A stretch of 64,000 bases of DNA from an uncultured Verrucomicrobiae bacterium (GTDB lineage Bacteria > Verrucomicrobiota > Verrucomicrobiia > JADLBR01 > CALLMV01): assembly GCA_938005615.1 (NCBI GenBank), contig CALLMV010000013.1, positions 1-64,000 on the forward strand, in the 5' to 3' direction. The translations under genes were made by a program, and so were the position numbers. How positions within the stretch are numbered: position 1 is the stretch's first letter; the number at the start of each line of letters is the position of its first letter. The notes under the pieces were generated by a model that saw nothing but the letters and a program-made list of their open reading frames with translations, did no database searches and had not been told where the DNA came from. Shown here one piece after another: positions 53,548 through 62,105 of this stretch.

Positions 53548-55332
53548 ATGTACAATTCCCTCGGGCGATTTCTGAACTGTACTCTCCTCTTAGCACTACT
53601 CGCCTTGAGCTATTGCATCCCGCGCGATCCCGCGCCTCAGACTCGTGCGAGACCACCTGTCACAGAGGCGGGCTTTCCCGTTAGCGATTTACCGCAGGGG
53701 CAATTTGGCGGGCGCCTTATTCTCTCTCAGCTATCAGACCCACGCACCTTCAATCCGATCATTGCGGAAGACGCGGCTTCCGGGGCCATCGGTGGCATCC
53801 TCTTTCCCGGGCTGACCCGGGTAAACCCAGTTACGCTCGAACCTGAGCCCGAGCTTGCTGAGCGGTGGGAAATCTCTGAAGATCAACGCTCCTTCACCTT
53901 CTACCTACGCCGCGGCCTGACTTGGAGCGATGGACATCCCTTCAGCGCAGACGATGTTATCTTTTCGCTTGATACTGTGATTCAACATCCCTCCGTCATC
54001 ACACGCACAAAAACCTTCCTCTCGGTGGATGGTAAAAAGTTCGACTTTGAAAAAATCGACGACTATACCATACGCATCACCACACCGGACATCTATGCTC
54101 CGTTCCTCATATTTATCGGTACAAACATTATCCCCAAACACATCTACGAACAACACCTGCAAGATGGGACTTTCATGCAGCAAATGGGCATCAACACGCC
54201 CCCGCACAAACTACCTAGCCTTGGCCCTTTCCGCCTAATGAGATTCGTACCAGGCCAACGAATCATCTTTGAGCGCAATCCTTACTACTGGACGCTCGCC
54301 CCAGACGGGTCACGATTGCCTTACCTCGACCACCTCATCCTCAACACCGCGCGCGACGCCAACGCCGCCTTCATCCAATTTCTCTCGGGTAAGACGGATG
54401 CAGAAAACATCCGCCCCGAAGATGTCCCCATGGCCCGGCGCCTCGCAGAGAGACGTGGCTTTAGCGTTATCGAGCGTGGCCCATCGGATGGGACTTCCTT
54501 TCTCTGGTTTAACCAAAACACAGGCACCAATCCCAACACAGGCCAGCCGCTGGTGTCACCCCACAAACTGCGCTGGTTCCGCGATACCCGTTTTCGGCAG
54601 GCAGTATCCTACGCGCTTGATCGTGAAGGCATCATTCAGTCGGTGTTCATGGGGATGGCCGTGCCTTTGTGGAGTTGTGAAAGTCCTGCCAATGTGCGTT
54701 GGTTCAATCCCAACGTCAAAAGCTTTCCTCGCGATCTTGCACGGGCGCGCGCCTTGCTCGCTGATGCGGGGTTCAAGCAACAGGGCGGCACGCTGCAAGA
54801 TTCCGAAGGCCATCCTGTGGAGTTTACTCTCATCACTAACAAAGAAAACACGCTTCGTTCAGATATCGCAGTTGTGCTTGCCAACAATCTTGCGGAGCTT
54901 GGGATCGCAATGCGCATTCAGCTCCTTGATTTTAACGCTCTCATCGGTCGCATTTCCGACAGCTTTGATTACGAGGCCTGCCTTCTTGGCCTCACGGGTG
55001 GGGCTAGCGATCCCTCCTCGGCGCTGGACACCATCTCTTCCTTTGGTCGCATGCACTTGTGGTTTCCACAGCAGAAGACACCCTCCACCGAAGCTGAAGC
55101 GCGCATGGATGAGCTGATGCAGTTACAACTGCGCACGCTCGACTACAACTTGCGCAAGCGCTACTACGATGAGGTGCAGCAAATCATGGCCCGCGAACAA
55201 TTCTTCATTTACCTTGTAACACCCACGGTGTTTGGCGCACTGCGCGACGGTTGGCAAAATCTGCGCCCTCCGGCCACTGCAGGCACATCTCTGCTGTGGA
55301 ATCACGATGAAATTTGGCGTCCTCAGCCCTAG
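53548..55332 (+). CDS. Peptide ABC transporter substrate-binding protein (SBP family 5)
   Basis: This 594-residue exported binding protein has an N-terminal hydrophobic segment ending at a Cys (LLLALLALSYC, possible lipoprotein). The family 5 pattern is FNPIIAEDAASGAIGGILFPGLTRVNP, with LAERWEISEDQRSFTFYLRRGLTWSDGHPFSADDVIFS, GPFRLMRFVPGQRIIFERNPYYW and FRQAVSYALDREGII. The C-terminal QIMAREQFFIYLVTPT matches the same family. It captures oligopeptides or related solutes and delivers them to the permeases encoded next. The start is ATG 53548. Confidence 0.93.
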   Translation: MYNSLGRFLNCTLLLALLALSYCIPRDPAPQTRARPPVTEAGFPVSDLPQGQFGGRLILSQLSDPRTFNPIIAEDAASGAIGGILFPGLTRVNPVTLEPEPELAERWEISEDQRSFTFYLRRGLTWSDGHPFSADDVIFSLDTVIQHPSVITRTKTFLSVDGKKFDFEKIDDYTIRITTPDIYAPFLIFIGTNIIPKHIYEQHLQDGTFMQQMGINTPPHKLPSLGPFRLMRFVPGQRIIFERNPYYWTLAPDGSRLPYLDHLILNTARDANAAFIQFLSGKTDAENIRPEDVPMARRLAERRGFSVIERGPSDGTSFLWFNQNTGTNPNTGQPLVSPHKLRWFRDTRFRQAVSYALDREGIIQSVFMGMAVPLWSCESPANVRWFNPNVKSFPRDLARARALLADAGFKQQGGTLQDSEGHPVEFTLITNKENTLRSDIAVVLANNLAELGIAMRIQLLDFNALIGRISDSFDYEACLLGLTGGASDPSSALDTISSFGRMHLWFPQQKTPSTEAEARMDELMQLQLRTLDYNLRKRYYDEVQQIMAREQFFIYLVTPTVFGALRDGWQNLRPPATAGTSLLWNHDEIWRPQP

Positions 55333-55338
55333 CCGTGC

Positions 55339-56307
55339 ATGAAGAAATACATTTTGCAACGCCTCTTGTTGTTACCTTTGATGCTTTTGGGAATCAGCGT
55401 GATTTCTTTCACTTTGCTCAAGCTTGCACCGGGAGATTATCTTGACTCGCTGAAACTGGCACGCGATGTGAGCCCCGAGTTAATTGAGCGACAAAAACAG
55501 CAGCTCGGACTGGACCGTTCGGCTCCAGAGCAATTTCTGCGCTGGCTTGCTTCGGCCGTGCGTCTGGATTTTGGATATTCATTCACTTATAAAATTCCTG
55601 TTGTTGAACTGATTGCTCAACGCTTGCCGGCCACTTTTCTCTTGGCGCTGTGTGCGACGTTGTTTGCCTGGATGATTGCCATCCCCCTGGGGATTCTTGC
55701 GGCCATCTGGCAGGGTTCATTTTTCGATCGCTTGTCCTCCGCGCTGGCCTTTTTCGCTCTGGCAGTGCCGGAGTTTTTTTTGGCACTGCTTGCGGTCTTC
55801 TTTGCTTCGCAGACGGGTTGGCTTCCCCTAAGTGGCCTGACGAGTATTGATCACGAATTTATGGCGCCCTGGGAGAAAGTTTGGGACGTGACGCGGCACC
55901 TTTTTTTGCCCACATTGGTCCTGGGGATTGGCTCGATTGCCTCTTTGATGCGAATCATGCGCTCCAATTTTCTGGAAACGATGCGAGCGGAATTTGTGAC
56001 TGCGGCGCGGGCCAAAGGGCTGAGTGAAGGCCGTGTCCTTTTGGGCCACACTCTGCGCAACGCCATCAATCCGCTTGTGACGATCTTTGGTTATTCAATC
56101 GCCGGGCTGCTGAGCGGATCGCTCATTGTCGAGATCGTCATGGGCTATCCGGGGATTGGTCTGTTGGTTTACGAAGCTTTTTTTCAAAAAGATATCTACG
56201 TCGTGATGGCAAGCATCCTAATGGCAAGTATTATGCTGGTGCTCGGCAATTTGGTGGGCGACATCGCACTGGCCCTTTCCGATCCCCGCATACGTTTGGA
56301 CAAATGA
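55339..56307 (+). CDS. Peptide ABC transporter permease (DppB family)
   Basis: This 322-residue inner-membrane protein follows the DppB plan: N-terminal helix (LLLLPLMLLGISVISFTLLKLAPGDYLD), periplasmic part, then helices and the coupling loop FVTAARAKGLSEGRVLLGHTLRNAINPLV, and the last SGSLIVEIVMGYPGIGLLVYEAF. It starts 6 bp after the binding-protein stop and overlaps the next gene by 4 bp (ATGA), so the four genes are tightly coupled. Confidence 0.94.
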   Translation: MKKYILQRLLLLPLMLLGISVISFTLLKLAPGDYLDSLKLARDVSPELIERQKQQLGLDRSAPEQFLRWLASAVRLDFGYSFTYKIPVVELIAQRLPATFLLALCATLFAWMIAIPLGILAAIWQGSFFDRLSSALAFFALAVPEFFLALLAVFFASQTGWLPLSGLTSIDHEFMAPWEKVWDVTRHLFLPTLVLGIGSIASLMRIMRSNFLETMRAEFVTAARAKGLSEGRVLLGHTLRNAINPLVTIFGYSIAGLLSGSLIVEIVMGYPGIGLLVYEAFFQKDIYVVMASILMASIMLVLGNLVGDIALALSDPRIRLDK

Positions 56308-57392
56308 AAAATACCTCCCCAGAACTTGCTGCCGAGACACGCCGCGTGTGGGCAAAGTTTTTGCGTCAACCAGCGGCACGGATCATTTTTGTAATTTTGT
56401 CGGTGCTTTACTTGGGTGCTTTGTTTGCTCCGTTTCTGGCGCCATATACGGCTGCATCACAACATCTGCCTCACGCCTTTCATCCCCCTACCCCGCTGTT
56501 TATCAGCGGAGGCAAAGTATGCGTACACGAGTATGAGTTAACGGACGTTGCGACCCGCACATTTACTGCGGTGCAGGGGAGTGCAGTGCCAGTGCAACTG
56601 TTTGCCCGCGGCGAGCCATACAAGCTCTTTTTTCTGATACCGTTCGACAGGCACCTGTTTCTCGTGCCGCAAGGGCATCGAATTTACTTGTTTGGTGCAG
56701 ATCACTTCGGGCGCGATGTCTTCAGTAGAATACTGTACGGCTCTCAGGTGTCACTGTCCGTGGGCTTAATAGGGATCGCCATTACGGTGAGTATTGGCCT
56801 GGTGCTGGGCTCATTGGCGGGTTATCTGGGCGGGTGGACGGATCATTTGCTGATGCGGACCACGGAGATTTTGATGTCCATTCCTGGGTTGTACTTGATT
56901 CTGGCACTGCGCGCGGCTTTTAGCGAGAAATTGGACTCCGTGCAAACGTACTTGATGATCGTGGTGATATTTAGCTTGATTGGCTGGACGGGGATGTCGC
57001 GGGTGATCCGTGGCATGTCACTGAGCCTGCGCGAGCGAGATTACGTGACGGCAGCGCGCGCTTTGGGAGTGCCTGGTTGGCGAATCTTGTTACGCCATAT
57101 AATTCCGAACACTTTCAGCTACGTGATAGTTGCAGCCACGCTCAGCGTTCCTGGCTACATCTTGGGAGAGGCGGCCCTCAGTTTCCTGGGTTTGGGCATC
57201 GCCGAGCCCCACGCCAGTTGGGGGTTGATGCTTTCGCAGGCGCAAAGTATTCGTGTGCTGACTAGCTTTTGGTGGATGTTGCTGCCAGGGGTGTTTATCA
57301 TCATTACTGTAATGACGTTTAATTTCCTAGGTGATTGCCTGCGCGACGCTGTGGATCCGCGATTTCAACCCCTCACCTTGCAGAAAAAATGA
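56304..57392 (+). CDS. Peptide ABC transporter permease (DppC family)
   Basis: This 362-residue partner has an enlarged periplasmic part (about residues 50-125, QHLPHAFHPPTPLFISG... to LVPQGHRIYLFGADHFGRDVF) between helix 1 and the core. The core shows the coupling loop RDYVTAARALGVPGWRILLRHIIPN and ends FLGDCLRDAVDPRF. The insert is larger than in the 31340 permease and may contact the binding protein or its cargo. Overlaps exist at both ends (56304-56307 and 57389-57392). Confidence 0.93.
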   Translation: MKNTSPELAAETRRVWAKFLRQPAARIIFVILSVLYLGALFAPFLAPYTAASQHLPHAFHPPTPLFISGGKVCVHEYELTDVATRTFTAVQGSAVPVQLFARGEPYKLFFLIPFDRHLFLVPQGHRIYLFGADHFGRDVFSRILYGSQVSLSVGLIGIAITVSIGLVLGSLAGYLGGWTDHLLMRTTEILMSIPGLYLILALRAAFSEKLDSVQTYLMIVVIFSLIGWTGMSRVIRGMSLSLRERDYVTAARALGVPGWRILLRHIIPNTFSYVIVAATLSVPGYILGEAALSFLGLGIAEPHASWGLMLSQAQSIRVLTSFWWMLLPGVFIIITVMTFNFLGDCLRDAVDPRFQPLTLQKK

Positions 57393-58291
57393 CGCCAGAT
57401 AAGCCCTCATCGCAAAACGATGCGACCACACACTATATCTCCGAAATGCAGGATACGTTGATTTCTATTCGGGATTTGCGTATCACCTTTCGCCAGGCTG
57501 GGCGACAGACACGCGCTGTAGACGGCATTTCTCTGGACATCCGGCGCGGGGAGACGCTGGCGTTGGTTGGCGAAAGTGGCAGTGGTAAGTCCGTGACGGC
57601 ATTGGCTCTGACGCGTTTACTGTCTACGCCCCCGGCCCACTATGATTCGGGGCAGATTTTGTTTGAGGATCGGGATGTTTTGAGTCTACCTGTTCGCGAG
57701 TTGCGTGCGCTTCGCGGCTCGGGCATTGCTTATATTTTTCAGGAGCCTGGGGCTGCTCTCAATCCGGTGTTTACGATCGGCTTTCAGATTGGCGAAGCTG
57801 TGCGCCTGCATCAGCCACATATTCGCGATGTGCGCAGTGAGATTGTGCGTTTATTGGATCTTGTGGGAATTCAATATCCGCAAATGCGTATTCACGATTA
57901 TCCACACCAGCTTTCTGGAGGGATGCAGCAGCGCGTGATGATCGCCATGGCGTTGGCTTGCCGACCACAGCTCCTGGTGGCCGACGAGCCCACAACGGCG
58001 CTTGATGTAACAATCCAAAAGCAGGTGATCGATTTGTTACGCCGATTAAAGGACGAATTGAACATGACTACGCTGCTCATTACACATAACTTCGGGATTG
58101 TGCATGGGTTTGCTGACCGTGTAGCGGTGATGTTGCGAGGGCGTATTGTCGAAAGTGGACCGACGTCTGAAGTGCTTCAGCGACCGAGGCATCCTTACAC
58201 GAGGGCATTGATCGATTGTGTGCCGCGCCTAGGTAAAAAACTGCCGCGTCTCATCACAATTGACCACGAGAATCTGGATCTTGCCGAGTAG
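57389..58291 (+). CDS. Peptide ABC transporter ATPase (DppD family)
   Basis: This ATP-binding subunit has 300 aa from ATG 57389, which overlaps the previous stop; ATG 57449 (MQDTLISIRDLRITF) is an alternative. Walker A is GESGSGKS, the Q-loop AYIFQEPGAALNPVFTIG, the signature LSGGMQQRVMIAMAL, Walker B LLVADEPTTALDVT and the switch His THNFGI. The C-terminal RHPYTRALIDCVPRL region belongs to the oligopeptide/dipeptide ATPase type. No second ATPase (DppF) is found after it, so a homodimer or a partner gene elsewhere must complete the transporter. Confidence 0.94.
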   Translation: MTPDKPSSQNDATTHYISEMQDTLISIRDLRITFRQAGRQTRAVDGISLDIRRGETLALVGESGSGKSVTALALTRLLSTPPAHYDSGQILFEDRDVLSLPVRELRALRGSGIAYIFQEPGAALNPVFTIGFQIGEAVRLHQPHIRDVRSEIVRLLDLVGIQYPQMRIHDYPHQLSGGMQQRVMIAMALACRPQLLVADEPTTALDVTIQKQVIDLLRRLKDELNMTTLLITHNFGIVHGFADRVAVMLRGRIVESGPTSEVLQRPRHPYTRALIDCVPRLGKKLPRLITIDHENLDLAE

Positions 58292-58403
58292 TTTTAGCGT
58301 GTGTATTCTCTATTGCTATCAATGTTTAATTGCAGTGCATGCACATCTTGATAGCAAAATGAATGTTGCAAGAGCTGGAACTTGCTTCTGTTGTGTTTAG
58401 GGG

Positions 58404-59711
58404 TTAGGGGCGGCCGATGCCGGTGTAGTCGTAGCCCATCTCGCGTAGGGAATGGTGGTCGAGGAGATTGCGTCCGTCGAAGATCAGCGGGGCAATCATT
58501 TTGTCTTTGAGTTGTTTCCAAGGCAGGTTGCGGAACTGCTTCCATTCGGTGGCGAGAATCACGGCTTCCACCCGATCAAAGACTTCTTCAGGGTTTGCGC
58601 AGTATGTGATGCGCGGGTCGTGACCGAGTTCAGTTTGGGCTTTTTCCAGGGCCTGAGGGTCAGTGACGCGGAGGGAGGCCCCTTCGGCCAAGAGGCGGCG
58701 GCAAAGCTCAATAGCTACGGAGGAGCGAACGTCGTCGGTGTCGCCTTTGAAGGCGAGGCCCAGGACGCCGAAGGTTTTGTTTTTGAGGACCCAGAGTTTG
58801 TTTTTGATTTTTTGGAGGAAGCGGTCGAGCTGGCCGGCGTTGATTTTTTCCACTTCTTTGAGGAGATGGAAGGGGGTGCCGAGTTCGTCGGCGATGTGGA
58901 TGAAGGCTTTGATATCTTTGGGGAAGCATGAACCGCCATAGCCGAGGCCGGCGTTGAGGAAGGCACGGCCGATGCGTTTGTCGGCGCCCATGCCGTCGGC
59001 GACTTCGTCCACGTTGGCGCCGGAGGCTTCGCAGATGGCGGCTACGGCGTTGATGTAGGAGATTTTGAGGGCGAGGAAGGAGTTAGCGGCGTGTTTGATG
59101 AGTTCGGCGGAGTTAATGTCGGTGATGTAGGTGGGGGCGTGGAAGGGTTCGTAGATGGCCTTCATGAGGTCGGTGGCCCGTTGGGAACGCGAGCCGATGA
59201 CGATGCGGTCGGGCTGCATGAGGTCTGCAATCGCGCAGCCTTCGCGCAGAAATTCGGGGTTGGATACAACGTCGAAGATGCAACCTTCGGCGGAGTAGCG
59301 GTTGATGGTCTCGGTGACTTTTTCGCCTGTTTTAACGGGAACGGTGGATTTGTCCACGATCACGCGGTATTGGCCGGGCTGGAGTTGTTGGGCAATCTCG
59401 CGGGCGACGGCTTCGATGTAGGTGAGGTCCACGGAGCCGTCGGGCTGCGGCGGGGTGGGCACAGCGATAAAAATGACTTCACCGTGGGCAACGCCCTCGG
59501 CAGTGGAATCAGTGAAGGCGAGGCGACCTGCAGCAACGTTGTTTTTTACGAGGTCTTCGAGGCCGGGTTCGAAGATGGGGATTTTGCCGGCTTTGAGTTG
59601 GGCGACTTTGTCTTTGTTGTTGTCTACGCAGAGGACGTTGTGGCCGACTTCGGCGAAGCAGGCACCTGTGACAAGGCCCACATATCCGGTTCCGATAAGT
59701 GTGAGTTTCAT
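58404..59711 (-). CDS. ugd: UDP-glucose 6-dehydrogenase
   Basis: This NAD-dependent enzyme oxidises UDP-glucose to UDP-glucuronate for surface glycans. The track ORF starts at 59747, but ATG 59711 (MKLTLIGTGYVGLVTGACFAEVGH) is the natural start, giving 435 aa with the NAD loop GTGYVGLVTG. The catalytic Cys is in the conserved GLGYGGSCFPKDIKAF. FNPEFLREG-like SNPEFLREGCAI is present, and GLAFKGDTDDVRSS is the C-terminal domain hallmark. It may supply the three glycosyltransferases in this window, but is not adjacent to them. Confidence 0.96.
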   Translation of the reverse strand: MKLTLIGTGYVGLVTGACFAEVGHNVLCVDNNKDKVAQLKAGKIPIFEPGLEDLVKNNVAAGRLAFTDSTAEGVAHGEVIFIAVPTPPQPDGSVDLTYIEAVAREIAQQLQPGQYRVIVDKSTVPVKTGEKVTETINRYSAEGCIFDVVSNPEFLREGCAIADLMQPDRIVIGSRSQRATDLMKAIYEPFHAPTYITDINSAELIKHAANSFLALKISYINAVAAICEASGANVDEVADGMGADKRIGRAFLNAGLGYGGSCFPKDIKAFIHIADELGTPFHLLKEVEKINAGQLDRFLQKIKNKLWVLKNKTFGVLGLAFKGDTDDVRSSVAIELCRRLLAEGASLRVTDPQALEKAQTELGHDPRITYCANPEEVFDRVEAVILATEWKQFRNLPWKQLKDKMIAPLIFDGRNLLDHHSLREMGYDYTGIGRP

Positions 59712-59776
59712 GAAGGGCGTTTTTAACCGATGTGTTGACGCAGGCACAAGCGGGGAATTTTTTTGCAGCGGAGTGG

Positions 59777-60247
59777 TTAACGCCGGAGATTTTTCATGAG
59801 CCGGGAGACTTCTCGTTGAGCATCCTGGCTTTTGAGGGTCTGGCGTTTATCGCCTTTGGTTTTGCCCTGACCGAGACCGAGGCGGACTTTGACGTGGCCG
59901 TTTTTCCAATACATTTCGAGGGCGACGAGTGTTCGGCCTTTTATTTGGGTTTCTTGGAATAGTTTTGCGATTTCGCGCTTGTGGAGGAGGAGCTGGCGTT
60001 CGCGTCGCGGGGCGTGGTTGTGGATGTTGCCTGCGGAGTAGGGCGCGATGTCGCACTGATGCAGGGTGGCGCGGCCTTTGTCTATGCGGGCAAAGGCGTC
60101 GCGCAGGCTCACACCGTTCTCACGGATGGATTTGACTTCCGTGCCCGTGAGGCGGATGCCCGCTTCGATAGTGTCGAGGATGGTGAAGTGGTGGCGGGCG
60201 GTGGGGTTGGTGGCGATAGCCGCCGGCTGATGGGATTTGCCGGCCAT
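59777..60247 (-). CDS. smpB: SsrA-binding protein SmpB
   Basis: This protein binds tmRNA and brings it to stalled ribosomes. The track ORF starts at 60358 inside rpoZ; I choose ATG 60247 (MAGKSHQPAAIATNPTARHHF), 14 bp after the rpoZ stop, giving a normal 156 aa. Core sequence: EAGIRLTGTEVKSIRENGVSLRDAFARI and YSAGN...PRRERQLLLHKREI. KGRTLVALEMYWKNGHVKVRLGLGQGK and the C-terminal tail that folds in the mRNA channel follow. The tmRNA gene is 21 kb away. Confidence 0.95.
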   Translation of the reverse strand: MAGKSHQPAAIATNPTARHHFTILDTIEAGIRLTGTEVKSIRENGVSLRDAFARIDKGRATLHQCDIAPYSAGNIHNHAPRRERQLLLHKREIAKLFQETQIKGRTLVALEMYWKNGHVKVRLGLGQGKTKGDKRQTLKSQDAQREVSRLMKNLRR

Positions 60248-60260
60248 GGGCGTGGGATTT

Positions 60261-60527
60261 TTATGCGCGGGAGCGGCGGGTGCGTGACTGGCGCTTTTCG
60301 CGCGGCTTGGGTGCGGCTTCGGGTGCCACGACTTCAAAGCTGAGTTTTTCTTCGGCAATTTCTTTCAGTGCGACGTCCATGAACGTCATGCGCGGATCCA
60401 CGGGTACCAGAGGGCGGTAGCCCATGCCGAGCTGTTTTACCCGTTGAGAAACCATGTTGACGAGAATCTCTGAACTTTGGACTTTTTCCAACGCGGATTG
60501 GACGAGTTCGGATTTTTGGATGGGCAT
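60261..60527 (-). CDS. rpoZ: RNA polymerase omega subunit
   Basis: This 88-residue protein has the omega-type pattern LVQSALEKVQSSEILVNMVSQRVKQLGMG. An acidic-to-helical segment (MTFMDVALKEIAEEKL) and a basic tail (KPREKRQSRTRRSRA) follow. Omega aids RNA polymerase assembly and, in other phyla, ppGpp response. It is first in rpoZ-smpB. Similarity is clear in the N-terminal half but the gene is divergent, so confidence is slightly below the other housekeeping genes. Confidence 0.88.
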   Translation of the reverse strand: MPIQKSELVQSALEKVQSSEILVNMVSQRVKQLGMGYRPLVPVDPRMTFMDVALKEIAEEKLSFEVVAPEAAPKPREKRQSRTRRSRA

Positions 60528-60600
60528 AAGATCTTAAAATAAACTAATTAGGCGGTTCTTTCAAGATTTTTAATAATTATTTCAGTTTCGTTCACGGTAT

Positions 60601-60709
60601 CTGCGACGTTAGGCTCGGGAATTAATCAGAAAAGAAGGAGGGAAACTAGGTGACGAGCCGCCACTCGGAGGGCTGCGACGTTAGGCTCGGGAATTAATCA
60701 GAAAAGAAG
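60601..60709. repeat. 37-bp direct repeat flanking a 35-bp insert (CRISPR-like unit)
   Basis: Identical 37-bp copies occur at 60601-60637 and 60673-60709 (beginning CTGCGACGTTAGG and ending AGAAAAGAAG), separated by 35 bp (60638-60672) of unrelated sequence. Flanking bases differ, so the repeat is exactly 37 bp. The locus lies between the divergent rpoZ and rhodanese genes. Repeat length and spacing nearly equal those at 47729-47836, while the sequences are different. Confidence 0.92.
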
Positions 60710-60764
60710 AGAATCTTGACTCTGTGTCACATTACAATTTGGAACTGTTGTGCTAGTATCTGTC

Positions 60765-61205
60765 ATGATTGTGAATGCAATCCGTGAGTGTGTGTTTTTA
60801 GTGGCGATCTCACTGGTGCCCGCCTTTGTGTGGGGTGTGATGTCTCCGAAGAAACCAATCTGGGACCCCGAAGTGCTTCAGGAAGGGGAGATCCGCTTGG
60901 CAGATGTGCTGGCATCCGGCGAGGATGTGCTGTGGTTAGATGCACGGGGAAATAAGGATTTTCTGGCAGGGCATATTCCCGGCGCGATGCAGTTGAATGA
61001 AGATAATTGGGATGAGTTATTTATGGAGTTTTTACAAAGCGGTCGCTGGACTCCTGGCAAACGCATTGTGGTCTACTGCGGTTCATCTGGGTGCCATGCC
61101 AGTCATTCAGTGGCTGAAAAATTGCGGAAAAACGCCGGCATTCCCAATGTGTGGGTGTTGAAGCACGGCTGGGAAGCTTGGAAAAGACATCAGGATGGTA
61201 AGTAA
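60765..61205 (+). CDS. Rhodanese-like domain protein, membrane anchored
   Basis: The start is ATG 60765 (GTG 60750 is the track start). A signal or anchor helix (REC-VFLVAISLVPAFVWGVM) precedes a rhodanese domain of about 110 residues with WLDARGNKDFLAGHIPGAMQLNEDN. The catalytic loop VVYCGSSGCHASHSVAEKL holds the active Cys, and WEAWKRHQ closes the domain. Sulfur transfer or disulfide-related chemistry on the outer face of the membrane is plausible. The next gene (MauE-like) overlaps its end, suggesting a shared redox function. Confidence 0.88.
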   Translation: MIVNAIRECVFLVAISLVPAFVWGVMSPKKPIWDPEVLQEGEIRLADVLASGEDVLWLDARGNKDFLAGHIPGAMQLNEDNWDELFMEFLQSGRWTPGKRIVVYCGSSGCHASHSVAEKLRKNAGIPNVWVLKHGWEAWKRHQDGK

Positions 61206-61695
61206 GATGATTGGTAATTTGGGTTCTTATAAAGACAGACCTTGGGCAGTGTCTGAGTTTTTTTTCCGTTTATTTATCGCAGTATTTTTTATCATCGCGG
61301 GTGTCATGAAGGTGCCTGATGCCGCAAAGTTTCAGCAGGATATTTTGAATTATCATCTTGTGCCGCATTTGGTCGCGGGAATTCTTGCGATTTTTTTACC
61401 TTGGTTTGAAATCGTTTGTTCTGCGGCGTTAATTTTTCGGAAATTTTACTTCGGAGCTTTGGCGGCTGTGTCCTTCATGATGACAGTTTTTACAGTGGTT
61501 TTTTTGCAGGCCCAGGCTCGTGGAATCGATATTAACTGTGGCTGCTTTGGTAAGTTATCGGAAGGCTATCCGGCATGGGTGATCATCCTCAGGGATTTTA
61601 TTTTGCTAGCCTCGCTTGCATTTCTGTGGTGGTTGGGCTTAAGAAAATTACCGCAAGAGTTGGCTGCTATTACCAGAGCTGAACAACAAAGGTGA
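61195..61695 (+). CDS. MauE/DoxX-type membrane protein
   Basis: This 166-residue protein has four predicted helices (EFFFRLFIAVFFIIAGVMKV, HLVAGILAIFLPWFEIVCSAALIF, LAAVSFMMTVFTVVFLQA and ILRDFILLASLAFLWWLG). A CxC motif, INCGCFG, lies in the loop before the last helix, as in MauE-like proteins, which support disulfide formation or electron transfer in the membrane. The start is ATG 61195, inside the rhodanese gene end, or ATG 61207. Its partner gene is the rhodanese protein; no methylamine dehydrogenase genes are near. Confidence 0.85.
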   Translation: MVSKMIGNLGSYKDRPWAVSEFFFRLFIAVFFIIAGVMKVPDAAKFQQDILNYHLVPHLVAGILAIFLPWFEIVCSAALIFRKFYFGALAAVSFMMTVFTVVFLQAQARGIDINCGCFGKLSEGYPAWVIILRDFILLASLAFLWWLGLRKLPQELAAITRAEQQR

Positions 61696-61737
61696 GTTTC
61701 TTCTTGCTCAAGACTTTTGCAAAACTAATTTGCGTTT

Positions 61738-62088
61738 GTGTCGAACCCAATGGCTCAAACTCGACGGCTTGATGAAAGCCAGCACATTCAAGCACTCCGC
61801 GACCGCGTGGCTTCCATGCCCGAAAACGAGCTTTATCGCTTCTCCCTTGCTAAGGCTTTGTTCGATTGTGGAAATTTTACAGAGTCCATAAGCAATCTTG
61901 AAGTGGCATTAAAAAAGAAACCTGATTGGATGGCGGCGTGCACTTTGCAAGGAAGAGCTTGGCTAGCACTTGGAGACAAACAGCAAGCACGCGCCTGCTT
62001 TTTTAGAGCGGCAGAACTTGCCGCAAGTCAAGATCATGTAACTGCTAGAGAGGATATTCTCAAACAGATGGAATCACTGGATTCCTAG
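61738..62088 (+). CDS. Small TPR-repeat protein
   Basis: This protein of about 116 residues starts at GTG 61738 or ATG 61750. It is built of two or three tetratricopeptide units (LYRFSLAKALFDCGNFTESISNLEVALKKKP and MAACTLQGRAWLALGDKQQARACFFRAAELA) with no signal peptide. It is probably a soluble adaptor. It sits between the MauE-like gene and the exchanger in the same direction. Confidence 0.85.
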   Translation: MSNPMAQTRRLDESQHIQALRDRVASMPENELYRFSLAKALFDCGNFTESISNLEVALKKKPDWMAACTLQGRAWLALGDKQQARACFFRAAELAASQDHVTAREDILKQMESLDS

Positions 62089-62105
62089 GAAGATTTTTCC
62101 AACGT

